In this document: positions 7,735 through 15,654 of the stretch, in pieces
How positions within the stretch are numbered: position 1 is the first letter of the stretch
Layout of the letters: each line of letters begins with the position of its first letter
The notes under the pieces: generated by a model
Databases searched by the model: none
Seen by the model: only the letters and a program-made list of their open reading frames with translations
Told to the model about the DNA's origin: nothing
Assembly: GCF_963664915.1 (NCBI RefSeq)
Contig: NZ_OY761810.1
Span: forward strand, 1,688,661-1,752,660
Direction: 5' to 3'
Length of the DNA: 64,000 bases
Source of the DNA: an uncultured Caproiciproducens sp.
Lineage (GTDB): Bacteria > Bacillota > Clostridia > Oscillospirales > Acutalibacteraceae
Translations under genes and position numbers: made by a program

Positions 7735-8736
7735 ATGGAATTTATTGAAAGCATTATTGAGAGGGCGAAACAAACGAAAAAAACAATCGTCTTGCCCGAA
7801 AGCGATGACATAAGAACCCTCCAGGCTGCCGGAGAAATTCTCAGCAAGGGGATTGCGGATTTAATCCTTGTGGGGGATAAAGGGGAAATCGAAAAGCAGG
7901 CCGGCGATTTGGATCTTTCCAAAGCGCAGATAGTGAATCCGCTGACTTCTACAAAACGTGAGGACTATATCCATACATTTTATGAATTGAGAAAAGCAAA
8001 GGGAGTTACGCCGGAGCAGGCGGAGAAAATCATGGCGGACAACGTATTTTGGGCTGTCATGATGGTGAAAAAGGGCGATGCGGACGGAATGGTTTCCGGT
8101 GCGGCGCATTCCACGGCGGATACGGTGCGGCCGGCTCTGCAGATTATTAAAACGGCTCCGGGCGTCAAGATCGCATCCAGCTTCTTCGTCATGGCTGTTC
8201 CGGACTGTGACTACGGTAATCAAGGCACCTTTGTTTTTGCGGACTGTGCGCTCAACATCAATCCCACTGCGGATGAACTGTCCGAAATAGCAATCGCGTC
8301 GGCAAAGTCGTTTAAAAACATGGTCGGAGCGGAGCCAAAAGTTGCCATGCTGTCTTTCTCATCCTACGGGAGCGGCAAAGACGAGCTTGTGGATAAAGTA
8401 GTTGAAGCGACAAAACTGGCGAAAGATAAAGCGCCCGGCCTCACGCTTGACGGCGAACTGCAGGCGGACGCGGCACTGGTGCCGAGCATCGGCCTGTCCA
8501 AGGCAAAGGGAAGCAATGTGGCCGGTCAGGCGAATGTCCTGGTTTTTCCGGACTTAAACTGCGGCAATATTGCGTACAAGCTGGTACAAAGGCTGGGCAA
8601 GGCAACGGCGTTCGGTCCGGTGCTGCAGGGGATTGCAAAACCGGTGAACGATCTGTCAAGAGGCTGCTCGGCAAAGGACATTGTGGGTGTTGTCGCAATT
8701 ACCGCAGTACAGGCACAAAGCGAAGAGTCGGATTAA
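7735..8736 (+). CDS. pta: Phosphate acetyltransferase Pta
   Basis: Interconverts acetyl-CoA and acetyl phosphate in the fermentative Pta-Ack route to acetate and ATP. The 333-residue protein is the short clostridial form. It shows KTIVLPESDDIRTLQAA at the start, DGMVSGAAHSTADTVRPAL in the active-site region, FADCALNINPTADELSEIA, and the C-terminal GSNVAGQANVLVFPDLNCGN-IAYK block. I use ATG 7735 (AAAGGTGA 7 bases upstream); an in-frame GTG at 7726 lies inside that ribosome site. No ackA follows; a strong terminator closes the gene, so acetate kinase must be elsewhere. Confidence 0.94.
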   Translation: MEFIESIIERAKQTKKTIVLPESDDIRTLQAAGEILSKGIADLILVGDKGEIEKQAGDLDLSKAQIVNPLTSTKREDYIHTFYELRKAKGVTPEQAEKIMADNVFWAVMMVKKGDADGMVSGAAHSTADTVRPALQIIKTAPGVKIASSFFVMAVPDCDYGNQGTFVFADCALNINPTADELSEIAIASAKSFKNMVGAEPKVAMLSFSSYGSGKDELVDKVVEATKLAKDKAPGLTLDGELQADAALVPSIGLSKAKGSNVAGQANVLVFPDLNCGNIAYKLVQRLGKATAFGPVLQGIAKPVNDLSRGCSAKDIVGVVAITAVQAQSEESD

Positions 8737-8743
8737 TAAAAAG

Positions 8744-8784
8744 AAAACAAGGTCTGCGCTTTTTCAGGGTGCAGACCTTGTTTT
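8744..8784 (+). terminator. Intrinsic terminator of pta
   Basis: AAAACAAGGTCTGC (8744-8757) pairs perfectly with GCAGACCTTGTTTT (8771-8784). Confidence 0.9.
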
Positions 8785-8890
8785 AATCCGTTCTGACATT
8801 GCTAGATATAGAACATGATACGGGTTTTTTTGGGCAACATCATTAATACCAATGCAACAGTGAAAATAAAAATTAAATAAAGTTTCTGCT

Positions 8891-9337
8891 TTATTTTACC
8901 ATTTCAAGAATAAATCTTTTAGCTGCCTCAATATCGGCGGTATCCGGATGGCCTTTTGCTACGCCGCCGATTAATTTGAACGGTCCGAATGTGTCGAAGC
9001 CTTTGCAGGCGAAATTTCCGGCGATGTCGGCACCTGCGGTTTTAAGCTGTTCGATGAGCGCGGCATGGTGGTTTGTGCCGCCGGTGCCGCTTGTTGAGAA
9101 AACAAAAGCGGATTTGCCGTGCAGGTCAAGTGCACTTGTTGCTTTCAGCAGCTTGTCATAATGCTTGCTGAAGGCAATTCCGGCGCCAAATCCGATTATT
9201 TCGTACTCTTGAAGATTTTTGCCGTTGATGCCGTCAATCGTGCAGAGCTCGGCACCGGCAGTTTCTGCCATAGCGGCGGCGATTTTTTCCGTATTGCCGT
9301 GATGGTAAGAATAATAAACGATAAGGCATTTTTTCAA
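8891..9337 (-). CDS. Flavodoxin family protein
   Basis: FMN-binding electron carrier of the flavodoxin fold. The phosphate loop is YYSYHHGNTEKIA near the N-terminus, and the flavin-side loop FSTSGTGGTNHH follows in the middle. At 148 residues it is flavodoxin-sized, but the late HPDTADIEAAKRF segment is closer to the flavodoxin-like proteins often annotated for protoporphyrinogen or quinone reduction than to classical flavodoxin. I start at TTG 9337: GGAGGG lies 7 bases upstream and homology begins right there, although the frame stays open to 9418. Monocistronic, with its own promoter. Confidence 0.8.
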   Translation of the reverse strand: MKKCLIVYYSYHHGNTEKIAAAMAETAGAELCTIDGINGKNLQEYEIIGFGAGIAFSKHYDKLLKATSALDLHGKSAFVFSTSGTGGTNHHAALIEQLKTAGADIAGNFACKGFDTFGPFKLIGGVAKGHPDTADIEAAKRFILEMVK

Positions 9338-9389
9338 AAAATTTCCCTCCAAAAATAAAATAGAACACATCATAATGTAACATGATAGT

Positions 9390-9418
9390 ATTATAAACCT
9401 TAAATTGCAATATACCAA
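9390..9418 (-). promoter_or_regulatory. Promoter of the flavodoxin gene
   Basis: Minus strand TTGGTA (9413-9418), 17 bases, perfect TATAAT (9390-9395). A dyad ATCAT-N8-ATGAT (9369-9386) covers the transcription start and could be an operator. Confidence 0.6.
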
Positions 9419-9556
9419 CTTTTAAACTGTTTGAATTTACTAAATCTGCGGCGGAAGCGCATACAAGAGCTTTAATGTCCTACCCATATTACATACAAAT
9501 TGCAGAAAGCAGCCGAAGTTATAACCATTAATTCCAATGAAATGCAGCTCTATTTA

Positions 9557-9585
9557 TTGAAAATGATAGTACATTAGAATATACT
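9557..9585 (+). promoter_or_regulatory. Promoter of the ROK-SIS-two-component operon
   Basis: TTGAAA (9557-9562), 17 bases, TATACT (9580-9585). The rest of the 9419-9699 gap holds nothing else that I can identify. Confidence 0.65.
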
Positions 9586-9699
9586 AAAAGTTGATTGAAG
9601 AGAACTGGATGTATCACTTTGCGAGTTTGCAGTCGATCAGGTGTGTCCTGCAGAAATGACTGCAAGCAGAAGGAATAGAGCAGGGAGGAAGAAAACAAT

Positions 9700-10680
9700 A
9701 TGTTAGTAGTTGGCGTTGACATTGGCGGGACAAAATGTGCGGTCAATCTAGGTGAAATTTCAGAGGATTATGTTGAAATACTACATAAATGTAAAGTCAG
9801 GGAGACACAGGCGTATGCTCCCTTGGGAATGCTTGATGCTTTAGTGAAAGATATTGTTTCGTGCGTGAACACACTGGATGGTTCCCGGCAGATAAAAGGG
9901 ATTGGAATTAGCTGCGGGGGACCGCTAGACAGCAAAACAGGCACGATTCTTTCTCCGCCGAATCTTCCGGGATGGGATTCTATCCCGATCACCGATTATT
10001 TTCAGGAGAAAACCGGAATCCCGGCTTGGCTCTGCAATGATGCCAATGCCTGCGCTCTTGCGGAATGGAAGCTGGGCGCGGGAAAGGGAAGCTCCAATAT
10101 GGTTTTCATGACCTTTGGCACTGGACTTGGAGCGGGTATTATTTTAGATAACCGGCTGTATCTCGGTGCGTGTGACATGGCGGGGGAAATCGGGCATATG
10201 CGTCTTTCGGATTACGGCCCGGCCGGGTATGGCAAGATGGGTTCTTTTGAAGGGTTTTGCAGCGGCGGAGGTATCGCGCAATTAGCAAAAACCATGATCC
10301 AGGAGGAACTTCAGTCAGGCCATAAAACCGGACTTTGCAGTAATTCCAATGAACTTGAACAGATCACAGCGGCCAAGGTGGGAATTGCCGCGAAAAACGG
10401 AGATCATCTGGCACGGGAAATTTTAAAGCAGGTCGGTTTGCAGCTGGGGAAAGGGTTGTCTGTTATCATGGATTTATTAAATCCGGAGTGTATTGTGATT
10501 GGAAGCATTTTTGTCCGCAGCTATGATGAAATATGGCCTTATGCGGAACAGGTGATCGAAAAAGAGACGCTTCCGATGATTCGAAAAGCTTGCAGAATCG
10601 TGCCAAGCCAGCTGTCGGATTCAGTTGGGGACATCGCCGGCTTAATCATTGCCGGCTATCATTTAGGATTGGAGCAATAA
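9700..10680 (+). CDS. ROK family sugar kinase lacking the zinc motif
   Basis: Actin-fold sugar kinase of the ROK family, 326 residues. The N-terminal phosphate loop GVDIGGTKCAVNLG, the catalytic Asp in NDANACALAEW, the second phosphate loop FGTGLGAGI and the EIGHMRL sugar-contact segment are all present, so phosphorylation of a hexose or amino sugar is likely. The CxCGxxGCxE zinc-binding motif of canonical ROK kinases is replaced by a Cys-poor segment (YGKMGSFEGFCSGGG). First gene of a run with the SIS isomerase (1-base gap) and the two-component genes. Substrate unknown; the importer downstream suggests a free monosaccharide taken up without phosphorylation. Confidence 0.88.
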   Translation: MLVVGVDIGGTKCAVNLGEISEDYVEILHKCKVRETQAYAPLGMLDALVKDIVSCVNTLDGSRQIKGIGISCGGPLDSKTGTILSPPNLPGWDSIPITDYFQEKTGIPAWLCNDANACALAEWKLGAGKGSSNMVFMTFGTGLGAGIILDNRLYLGACDMAGEIGHMRLSDYGPAGYGKMGSFEGFCSGGGIAQLAKTMIQEELQSGHKTGLCSNSNELEQITAAKVGIAAKNGDHLAREILKQVGLQLGKGLSVIMDLLNPECIVIGSIFVRSYDEIWPYAEQVIEKETLPMIRKACRIVPSQLSDSVGDIAGLIIAGYHLGLEQ

Positions 10681-10681
10681 T

Positions 10682-11329
10682 ATGAAAGAACGTACGATGC
10701 AGTTTTGTCTGCATTTTTTTGACATGCATCAGGACTTGCTGCCTTTAAAAACAAACTTATCGAATGTTTGCGAAATTATATTGAAAGTCTATCAAAATGG
10801 CGGCAAAGTCTTAATTTGCGGCAACGGGGGGAGCTGTGCGGACGGCGACCATATTGTGGGCGAGCTGATGAAAGGATTTTTGCTGAAAAGACCGCTGAAT
10901 CAGGAAATACAAAATAGATTCAAACAAAATTATGGTGCAGAGGGAGCCTCAATCGCGGAGAAATTACAGTGCGGACTCCCGGCCATCTCACTCAACGCCC
11001 ACGCCGCGCTGATGTCGGCATTCAGCAACGATGTGGATCCGGAACTGATTTATGCACAGCAGGTAATGGGCTATGCACAGGAGGGAGACGCGGTGATTGG
11101 CATCAGCACTTCCGGAAACGCGGTCAATGTGGCATATGCGCTGATGACTGCGAAAACATTGGGAGCGGTTCCCATTGCGCTGACCGGACGTGACGGCGGG
11201 AAAATAGCGGCAATCGCCGAATACAGTTTAATTGCCCCCGAACACGATACCTATCGTATTCAAGAATATCATTTGGCTATTTATCATTTGATATGCGCTT
11301 ATGTTGAATCTGAAATTTTTTCGTGTTAA
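10682..11329 (+). CDS. SIS-domain sugar-phosphate isomerase, GmhA-like
   Basis: Phosphosugar isomerase of the SIS fold, closest in pattern to sedoheptulose-7-phosphate isomerase (GmhA/LpcA). It has the phosphate-binding ICGNGGSCADGDHIVGEL, the second SIS motif GISTSGNAVNVAYAL, TGRDGGKIA and a C-terminal QEYHLAIYHLIC with the His expected of the family. The 215 residues fit. Typical aldose-ketose isomerases of this kind would act on the product of the adjacent ROK kinase, giving a two-step kinase-isomerase entry route. Starting 2 bases after the kinase stop, it is clearly co-transcribed. A true heptose role is not supported by any neighbouring heptose gene. Confidence 0.82.
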   Translation: MKERTMQFCLHFFDMHQDLLPLKTNLSNVCEIILKVYQNGGKVLICGNGGSCADGDHIVGELMKGFLLKRPLNQEIQNRFKQNYGAEGASIAEKLQCGLPAISLNAHAALMSAFSNDVDPELIYAQQVMGYAQEGDAVIGISTSGNAVNVAYALMTAKTLGAVPIALTGRDGGKIAAIAEYSLIAPEHDTYRIQEYHLAIYHLICAYVESEIFSC

Positions 11330-11362
11330 TGAAAGTCTTTTGTAGCATAAGAGGAGGAAGGT

Positions 11363-12976
11363 ATGATAAAGGTTATTATCGCAGACGACGAAGAAAATGT
11401 ATGCCGTCTGATCCGTGGATTAATCGACTGGGATTCGCTGGGAATGGAAATTGTCGGGGTTGCCCATAACGGCGTTGAAGCACTTGATTTAATAAAAGCC
11501 CTTTTGCCCGATTTAATGATTACGGATATCCGTATGCCGGGCTACGACGGGCTGGAAATGATCCGTCGTGCCACAAATATCAATCAAAATCTCGACTTTA
11601 TTATCATCAGCGGTTACCACCATTTTGAATACGCGCAGAATGCAATCAAATATGGGGTGAGCGATTATCTTTTAAAGCCGATTAAGAAGGATGACTTTCT
11701 GGTTGCGCTCAACAAAATGCGTGAACGGTATTTGAAGCGCACGGAACAGCTGAATAATGAAGAACAGCTGAAAAAACGTCTTAAAAATGATGTGAATAAA
11801 TTACGCTCAAATCTGTTTACAGAACGGCTGCTGAAAAAGGGCATGACCACACAGGATTTAACGGTTGAGATGATCAATGAAAATTATCATTTTTTATTTC
11901 AGCCCGCTCTTTTTCAAGTGTGTGCGGTAAAGATTGACTGCGGTTTTGAAGATGAATATAACAATACCATTAAAATATTGGAAGATAAGGTCATGCGGAT
12001 TTTAAACAGCCTGTTAAAGGAACAGTGCTTTGACATGGAGATCTATTTGGATGACAGCATTACATATTGTATTTTAAATTATGATGCGAATGATAAGAAA
12101 ACCATACGTAAACAAATCAAAGCGGTATTTGACGAATTGATGATCCAAAAGATCTCGTTTGAACAGCATGAATTTACAATTGGCGTGGGTACCGCTGTGG
12201 AAGATATCAGGCAATTAAAAGAGTCCTTCCGGGTTGCCAGGTACGCAATCGGGCAGAGATTTCTTCTGGGGACGGGCAGACTGATTGAAGATGTGACCGT
12301 GCATATGGAACCGCAAAGAGAAAGTGCATTGCTGGCAGAAATGAATAAAACGATGGGTGCTGCTATTGAAGTGCTGAAGAAGGATGCGGTGCTGAACTGC
12401 ATTACCGGATTAAAAAAGCAGATAGAAACGGAGAACCTGAGCGGAATTGAACTTTTTTCTTTAGCAAAACATGTTTGTGAAATGTACTTAACCCATCTTC
12501 GGAACAACCAGATTCAGATACAGTACGGGCAGGAGTTCTATGAAAAATTCTGTATTCATGCCAACCGCTGCAGCTCCATTGACCAGCTGTTTGAATATCT
12601 GTCCGTCATGGTGGGGAAATCCATTGAGGTGATTATAGAAGAAAAAAAGCAGGCGGATACCAAGCCGATCCGCCTTGCGAAAGAATATATTCAGGAAAAT
12701 TACAGGAAACCGATCACCTTGGAAGAAGTCAGCGGTTATGTCGGGTTTAATCCGACTTACTTCAGTACCCTGTTTAAAAAAGAAAACGGGGGCAATTTTG
12801 TGAATTACCTTTCCGAAATCCGCATGAATCGTGCGAAAGAACTTCTAAAGGAAACAAACTTAACCATTGCTGCCATCTGTGAACAGGTGGGGTACAATGA
12901 TCTCAAGAATTTTACAAAAAGCTTTTCAAAGAGTGTCGGGTTAAAGCCAAATGAATACCGAAAATTATACTCTTAA
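11363..12976 (+). CDS. YesN-type response regulator with AraC DNA-binding domain
   Basis: 537-residue response regulator. The receiver domain covers residues 1-120 with acidic pocket Asp8-Asp9 and phosphoacceptor Asp55 (LMITDIRMPGYDG). A long central region (about 130-420), common in YesN-like proteins, carries no enzyme motif. The last 100 residues are an AraC double helix-turn-helix: AKEYIQENYRKPITLEEV, FNPTYFSTLFKKENG and GYNDLKNFTKSFSKSVG. It is encoded 14 bases before its cognate kinase. The likely target is the promoter at 15579-15607, which has a good -10 and a poor -35 as expected of an activated promoter. Confidence 0.92.
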   Translation: MIKVIIADDEENVCRLIRGLIDWDSLGMEIVGVAHNGVEALDLIKALLPDLMITDIRMPGYDGLEMIRRATNINQNLDFIIISGYHHFEYAQNAIKYGVSDYLLKPIKKDDFLVALNKMRERYLKRTEQLNNEEQLKKRLKNDVNKLRSNLFTERLLKKGMTTQDLTVEMINENYHFLFQPALFQVCAVKIDCGFEDEYNNTIKILEDKVMRILNSLLKEQCFDMEIYLDDSITYCILNYDANDKKTIRKQIKAVFDELMIQKISFEQHEFTIGVGTAVEDIRQLKESFRVARYAIGQRFLLGTGRLIEDVTVHMEPQRESALLAEMNKTMGAAIEVLKKDAVLNCITGLKKQIETENLSGIELFSLAKHVCEMYLTHLRNNQIQIQYGQEFYEKFCIHANRCSSIDQLFEYLSVMVGKSIEVIIEEKKQADTKPIRLAKEYIQENYRKPITLEEVSGYVGFNPTYFSTLFKKENGGNFVNYLSEIRMNRAKELLKETNLTIAAICEQVGYNDLKNFTKSFSKSVGLKPNEYRKLYS

Positions 12977-12990
12977 ACCGGGGCGATAAA

Positions 12991-14016
12991 ATGAAAAGTA
13001 AAAAAACACGGTATCTTTCCTATCGCGTTGCCTGGATGTTCGCCATTATTTTTGCTTTCATGCTTGCTTCCTTGATTATTTTTACAGTGATTGCTGTTCG
13101 GGAAGGCAGATATCTGTTTTTTATTTTAGGCGGGTATTTTTCGCTGAGTATCCTTACCTATGTTGTTTACCGTTGGATCTATCAGCCATATCGGGAAAGC
13201 GCAAAGGTTTTGCACCTCTTTTTAACAGGTTATACAATCCATGCGCTTTTTGACCAACATGTACTTTTAAGCCCGGAAATAGAAGAAATAATTAAAAAAG
13301 TTGAAAAGATTATGAACACGGATGAGTTGGTCAATGCAACGAAAAAGCAGGCACAGTACCTTGCTTTGCAAAACCAGATTAATCCGCATTTTCTTTATAA
13401 CACGCTGGAAGGAATCCGCGGGGAAACGTTAAATGCAGGGTTGGAGAATGTATCTAAAATGACGGAGGCGTTGGCTACATTTTTCCGTTATACGATCTCA
13501 AATGTTGAAAATTTGGTAACGCTGGAGGATGAACTCACTAATGTAAACAATTACTACATCATACAGCGCTATCGCTTTGGGGAGAGGCTGAACCTCAGTG
13601 TGGAATATGACACGGAAAATGAAATGGAGATCATGGCCTGCAAACTTCCCAAACTAACCCTGCAGCCAATTGTGGAGAACGCAATTTATCACGGTATTGA
13701 GCGGAAAATTGGGAATGGAAATGTGCGGATTAAGATAGAAACGACTTCATCCCGGTTAATTATTACCATATCCGATAATGGAATCGGAATGACGGAGGAA
13801 CGGCTCAGAGAGATTGACGATAAACTGAGCCGAACGATTCTGGACTATATTAAACCGGACAGCGAGGCCCATGGCGGCATCGCTGTTGTCAATGTCAACA
13901 ACAGAATCAAACTTTTGTTTGGAGAAGAGTACGGGATTTGTATGTACAGCACATTAAATGTAGGTACGGACGTAGAGCTCACTTTGCCATTGGTGAAAAA
14001 GGATATAGGAAAATAA
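12991..14016 (+). CDS. YesM-type sensor histidine kinase without extracellular sensor domain
   Basis: Membrane sensor kinase of the LytS/YesM family, 341 residues. Two hydrophobic spans (about 13-35 and 41-61) are joined by only about five residues (VREGR), so there is essentially no outside domain. The phosphoacceptor His133 is in LQNQINPHFLYNTLEGI; the ATPase domain has VENAIYHGIE (N box), ISDNGIGM (G1) and GGIAVVNVNNRIKLLFG (G2). Typical YesM proteins carry a large extracellular double-Cache region of 200 or more residues, absent here. Sensing is therefore probably delegated, for example to the importer or to the ABC-like protein encoded 1 base downstream. Confidence 0.9.
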   Translation: MKSKKTRYLSYRVAWMFAIIFAFMLASLIIFTVIAVREGRYLFFILGGYFSLSILTYVVYRWIYQPYRESAKVLHLFLTGYTIHALFDQHVLLSPEIEEIIKKVEKIMNTDELVNATKKQAQYLALQNQINPHFLYNTLEGIRGETLNAGLENVSKMTEALATFFRYTISNVENLVTLEDELTNVNNYYIIQRYRFGERLNLSVEYDTENEMEIMACKLPKLTLQPIVENAIYHGIERKIGNGNVRIKIETTSSRLIITISDNGIGMTEERLREIDDKLSRTILDYIKPDSEAHGGIAVVNVNNRIKLLFGEEYGICMYSTLNVGTDVELTLPLVKKDIGK

Positions 14017-14017
14017 A

Positions 14018-15484
14018 ATGAAAAATGAAATTCTGAGGCTGGAAAGAGTCACTACCATTCAGGATGAAGTGACTTTGCTTGATAATTTTAATCTGCATAT
14101 TTTTCAGGGTGAAATTATGGGGCTCGTTTGCATCAATGCAAATGGAAAGGAGTCCCTAATTCAATTAATCAGCCAAAATTTGCCGATTCATTATGGACGA
14201 GTCTATTTTAATGAAGTACTGGTCAATAATTATCAGCACAGCCCCTTAACAATGAATAAGGTGGCCGTGATTGAGCAGAAAAGCAGACTGATTGAAGATC
14301 TGAGCGTAACGGACAATGTATTTGTACTGCGCAGAGGGTTTAAAAAATATCTCATCAATCCCCGAGTGTTAAATGAGCAGCTGAAGCAGTTCGTAAAAGA
14401 AATAGATCCTAATATTGACGGAAATGATTTGGTAGCGAATTTAAGCCCTTATGAAAAATGTGTTGTGGAGCTTTTGCGTGCAGTCATCATGGGCGCAAAA
14501 CTGATTGTGATTATGGATATCAGCAACTGTGTCAGTGCGGCGGATCTCGTAAAATTCCATAATCTTTTAAGGCATTACTGTCAAAAGGGCTTTTCGTTTT
14601 TATATATTTGCAATCATCATGAAGAAGCGTTCAAAATATGCACCAGAATGTCTCTCATGAAAGACGGGAAAATATTAAAGGTGTTTGACCAGCATGAATT
14701 TAAAAATGAAAATTTGGTTCCGTATTACATCGGGGAGTTTGCAGACGTTAAAAAGGTTACCGTGAATCGCCGGAGCGAGAAAGGAATATTGACCTTTCAA
14801 AACGTTTGCACGGAAAATTTAAATCATATGACGTTTTCGGTGTCGAAGGGAGAGTGTACGGTCTTATTTGATATGGATAATATCATATTATCGGATATTA
14901 TGCAGCTGATGAATGGAAAATTGCGGCAGGACAGCGGTAGCATTTTTCTGGAAAATGCTGTTTATTCGCAAAATCAGGCGCGGCATGCGCTGGGGAGCGG
15001 TGTAGCGTTTATCGGGGAAGACCCTATCCGATCAATGCTTTTTAAAGAAATGAGTTACATTGATAATTTGTGTTTTCTCCTTGATAAAAAGGAGAATGGG
15101 GTTCGGTTAAGCAAGAGAATCATAAAAAGCATTATTCGTGAATATGAACCTCTTATCGGTCCGGAAATTTATGAAAGCAATATTATGAATTTAAAAATAC
15201 AGTCGCTTTATGATTTAATATATTACAGAATTCAATTATTTCATCCAAAGATTGTCTTTTGCGTGCAGCCTTTTGCGGGTGCGGATATGTACCTGAGGCG
15301 GCATCTGATTGAACTCATTAATAAATTGAAAAAAAAAGGAATCACGGTTATTTTCCTTGCGGTTAATATTGCGGACTCTCTTGTGGTAGCGGATAAGCTG
15401 ATTCTGTTGGAAAAAGGACGGTTCAGCAGTGAATATTTACGTTCCGAGTTTAACGCGTTCAGTTCTGAAGGAATCATACTTTAA
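14018..15484 (+). CDS. Degenerate RbsA-like tandem ABC protein, probably non-catalytic
   Basis: 488-residue protein with the two-cassette layout of RbsA/MglA sugar-importer ATPases but eroded catalytic motifs. Cassette 1: the P-loop position reads CINANGKES (residues 38-46), keeping the Lys but losing two glycines; the signature LSGGQ is LSPYE; Walker B ends IMDIS with no catalytic Glu. Cassette 2: the P-loop position reads LFDMDNIILSD with no Lys, and Walker B reads FCVQPFAGAD where active relatives have DEPTRGID. Fold-level features remain, such as MSLMKDGKIL and KLILLEKGRF. It starts 1 base after the kinase stop, and an intact RbsA is encoded downstream. I infer a regulatory or adaptor role linking transporter state to the kinase; a decaying duplicate is the alternative, but the frame is intact. 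Confidence 0.72.
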   Translation: MKNEILRLERVTTIQDEVTLLDNFNLHIFQGEIMGLVCINANGKESLIQLISQNLPIHYGRVYFNEVLVNNYQHSPLTMNKVAVIEQKSRLIEDLSVTDNVFVLRRGFKKYLINPRVLNEQLKQFVKEIDPNIDGNDLVANLSPYEKCVVELLRAVIMGAKLIVIMDISNCVSAADLVKFHNLLRHYCQKGFSFLYICNHHEEAFKICTRMSLMKDGKILKVFDQHEFKNENLVPYYIGEFADVKKVTVNRRSEKGILTFQNVCTENLNHMTFSVSKGECTVLFDMDNIILSDIMQLMNGKLRQDSGSIFLENAVYSQNQARHALGSGVAFIGEDPIRSMLFKEMSYIDNLCFLLDKKENGVRLSKRIIKSIIREYEPLIGPEIYESNIMNLKIQSLYDLIYYRIQLFHPKIVFCVQPFAGADMYLRRHLIELINKLKKKGITVIFLAVNIADSLVVADKLILLEKGRFSSEYLRSEFNAFSSEGIIL

Positions 15485-15578
15485 AAAATAGATAAAACAG
15501 ATATGGGATGTTTATACTTTATATACAATAAATATAAAACAACAGAAGATATACCCTATCATTCAAAATCTGTCCCCC

Positions 15579-15607
15579 TTATGGAAAGAAAGAACCCATG
15601 CTATACT
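15579..15607 (+). promoter_or_regulatory. Promoter of the sugar importer operon
   Basis: TTATGG (15579-15584), 17 bases, TATACT (15602-15607). The weak -35 with a good -10 fits a promoter that needs the AraC-type response regulator; the A/T-rich 60 bases upstream may hold its site. Confidence 0.5.
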
Positions 15608-15654
15608 GATAGCGCAGAAACGAGTTCCAGAGAAATAAGGACAGGTGAATTTTT

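Noticed and set aside
8078-8290. Arg/Pro-rich frames inside pta and similar frames inside other enzyme genes
   Set aside because: Typical shadow frames of GC-richer coding DNA with no start signals.
14018-15484. Annotating the ABC-like protein as a normal sugar-importer ATPase
   Set aside because: Both P-loops, the signature and both Walker B motifs deviate, while an intact RbsA-type ATPase follows in the next operon.
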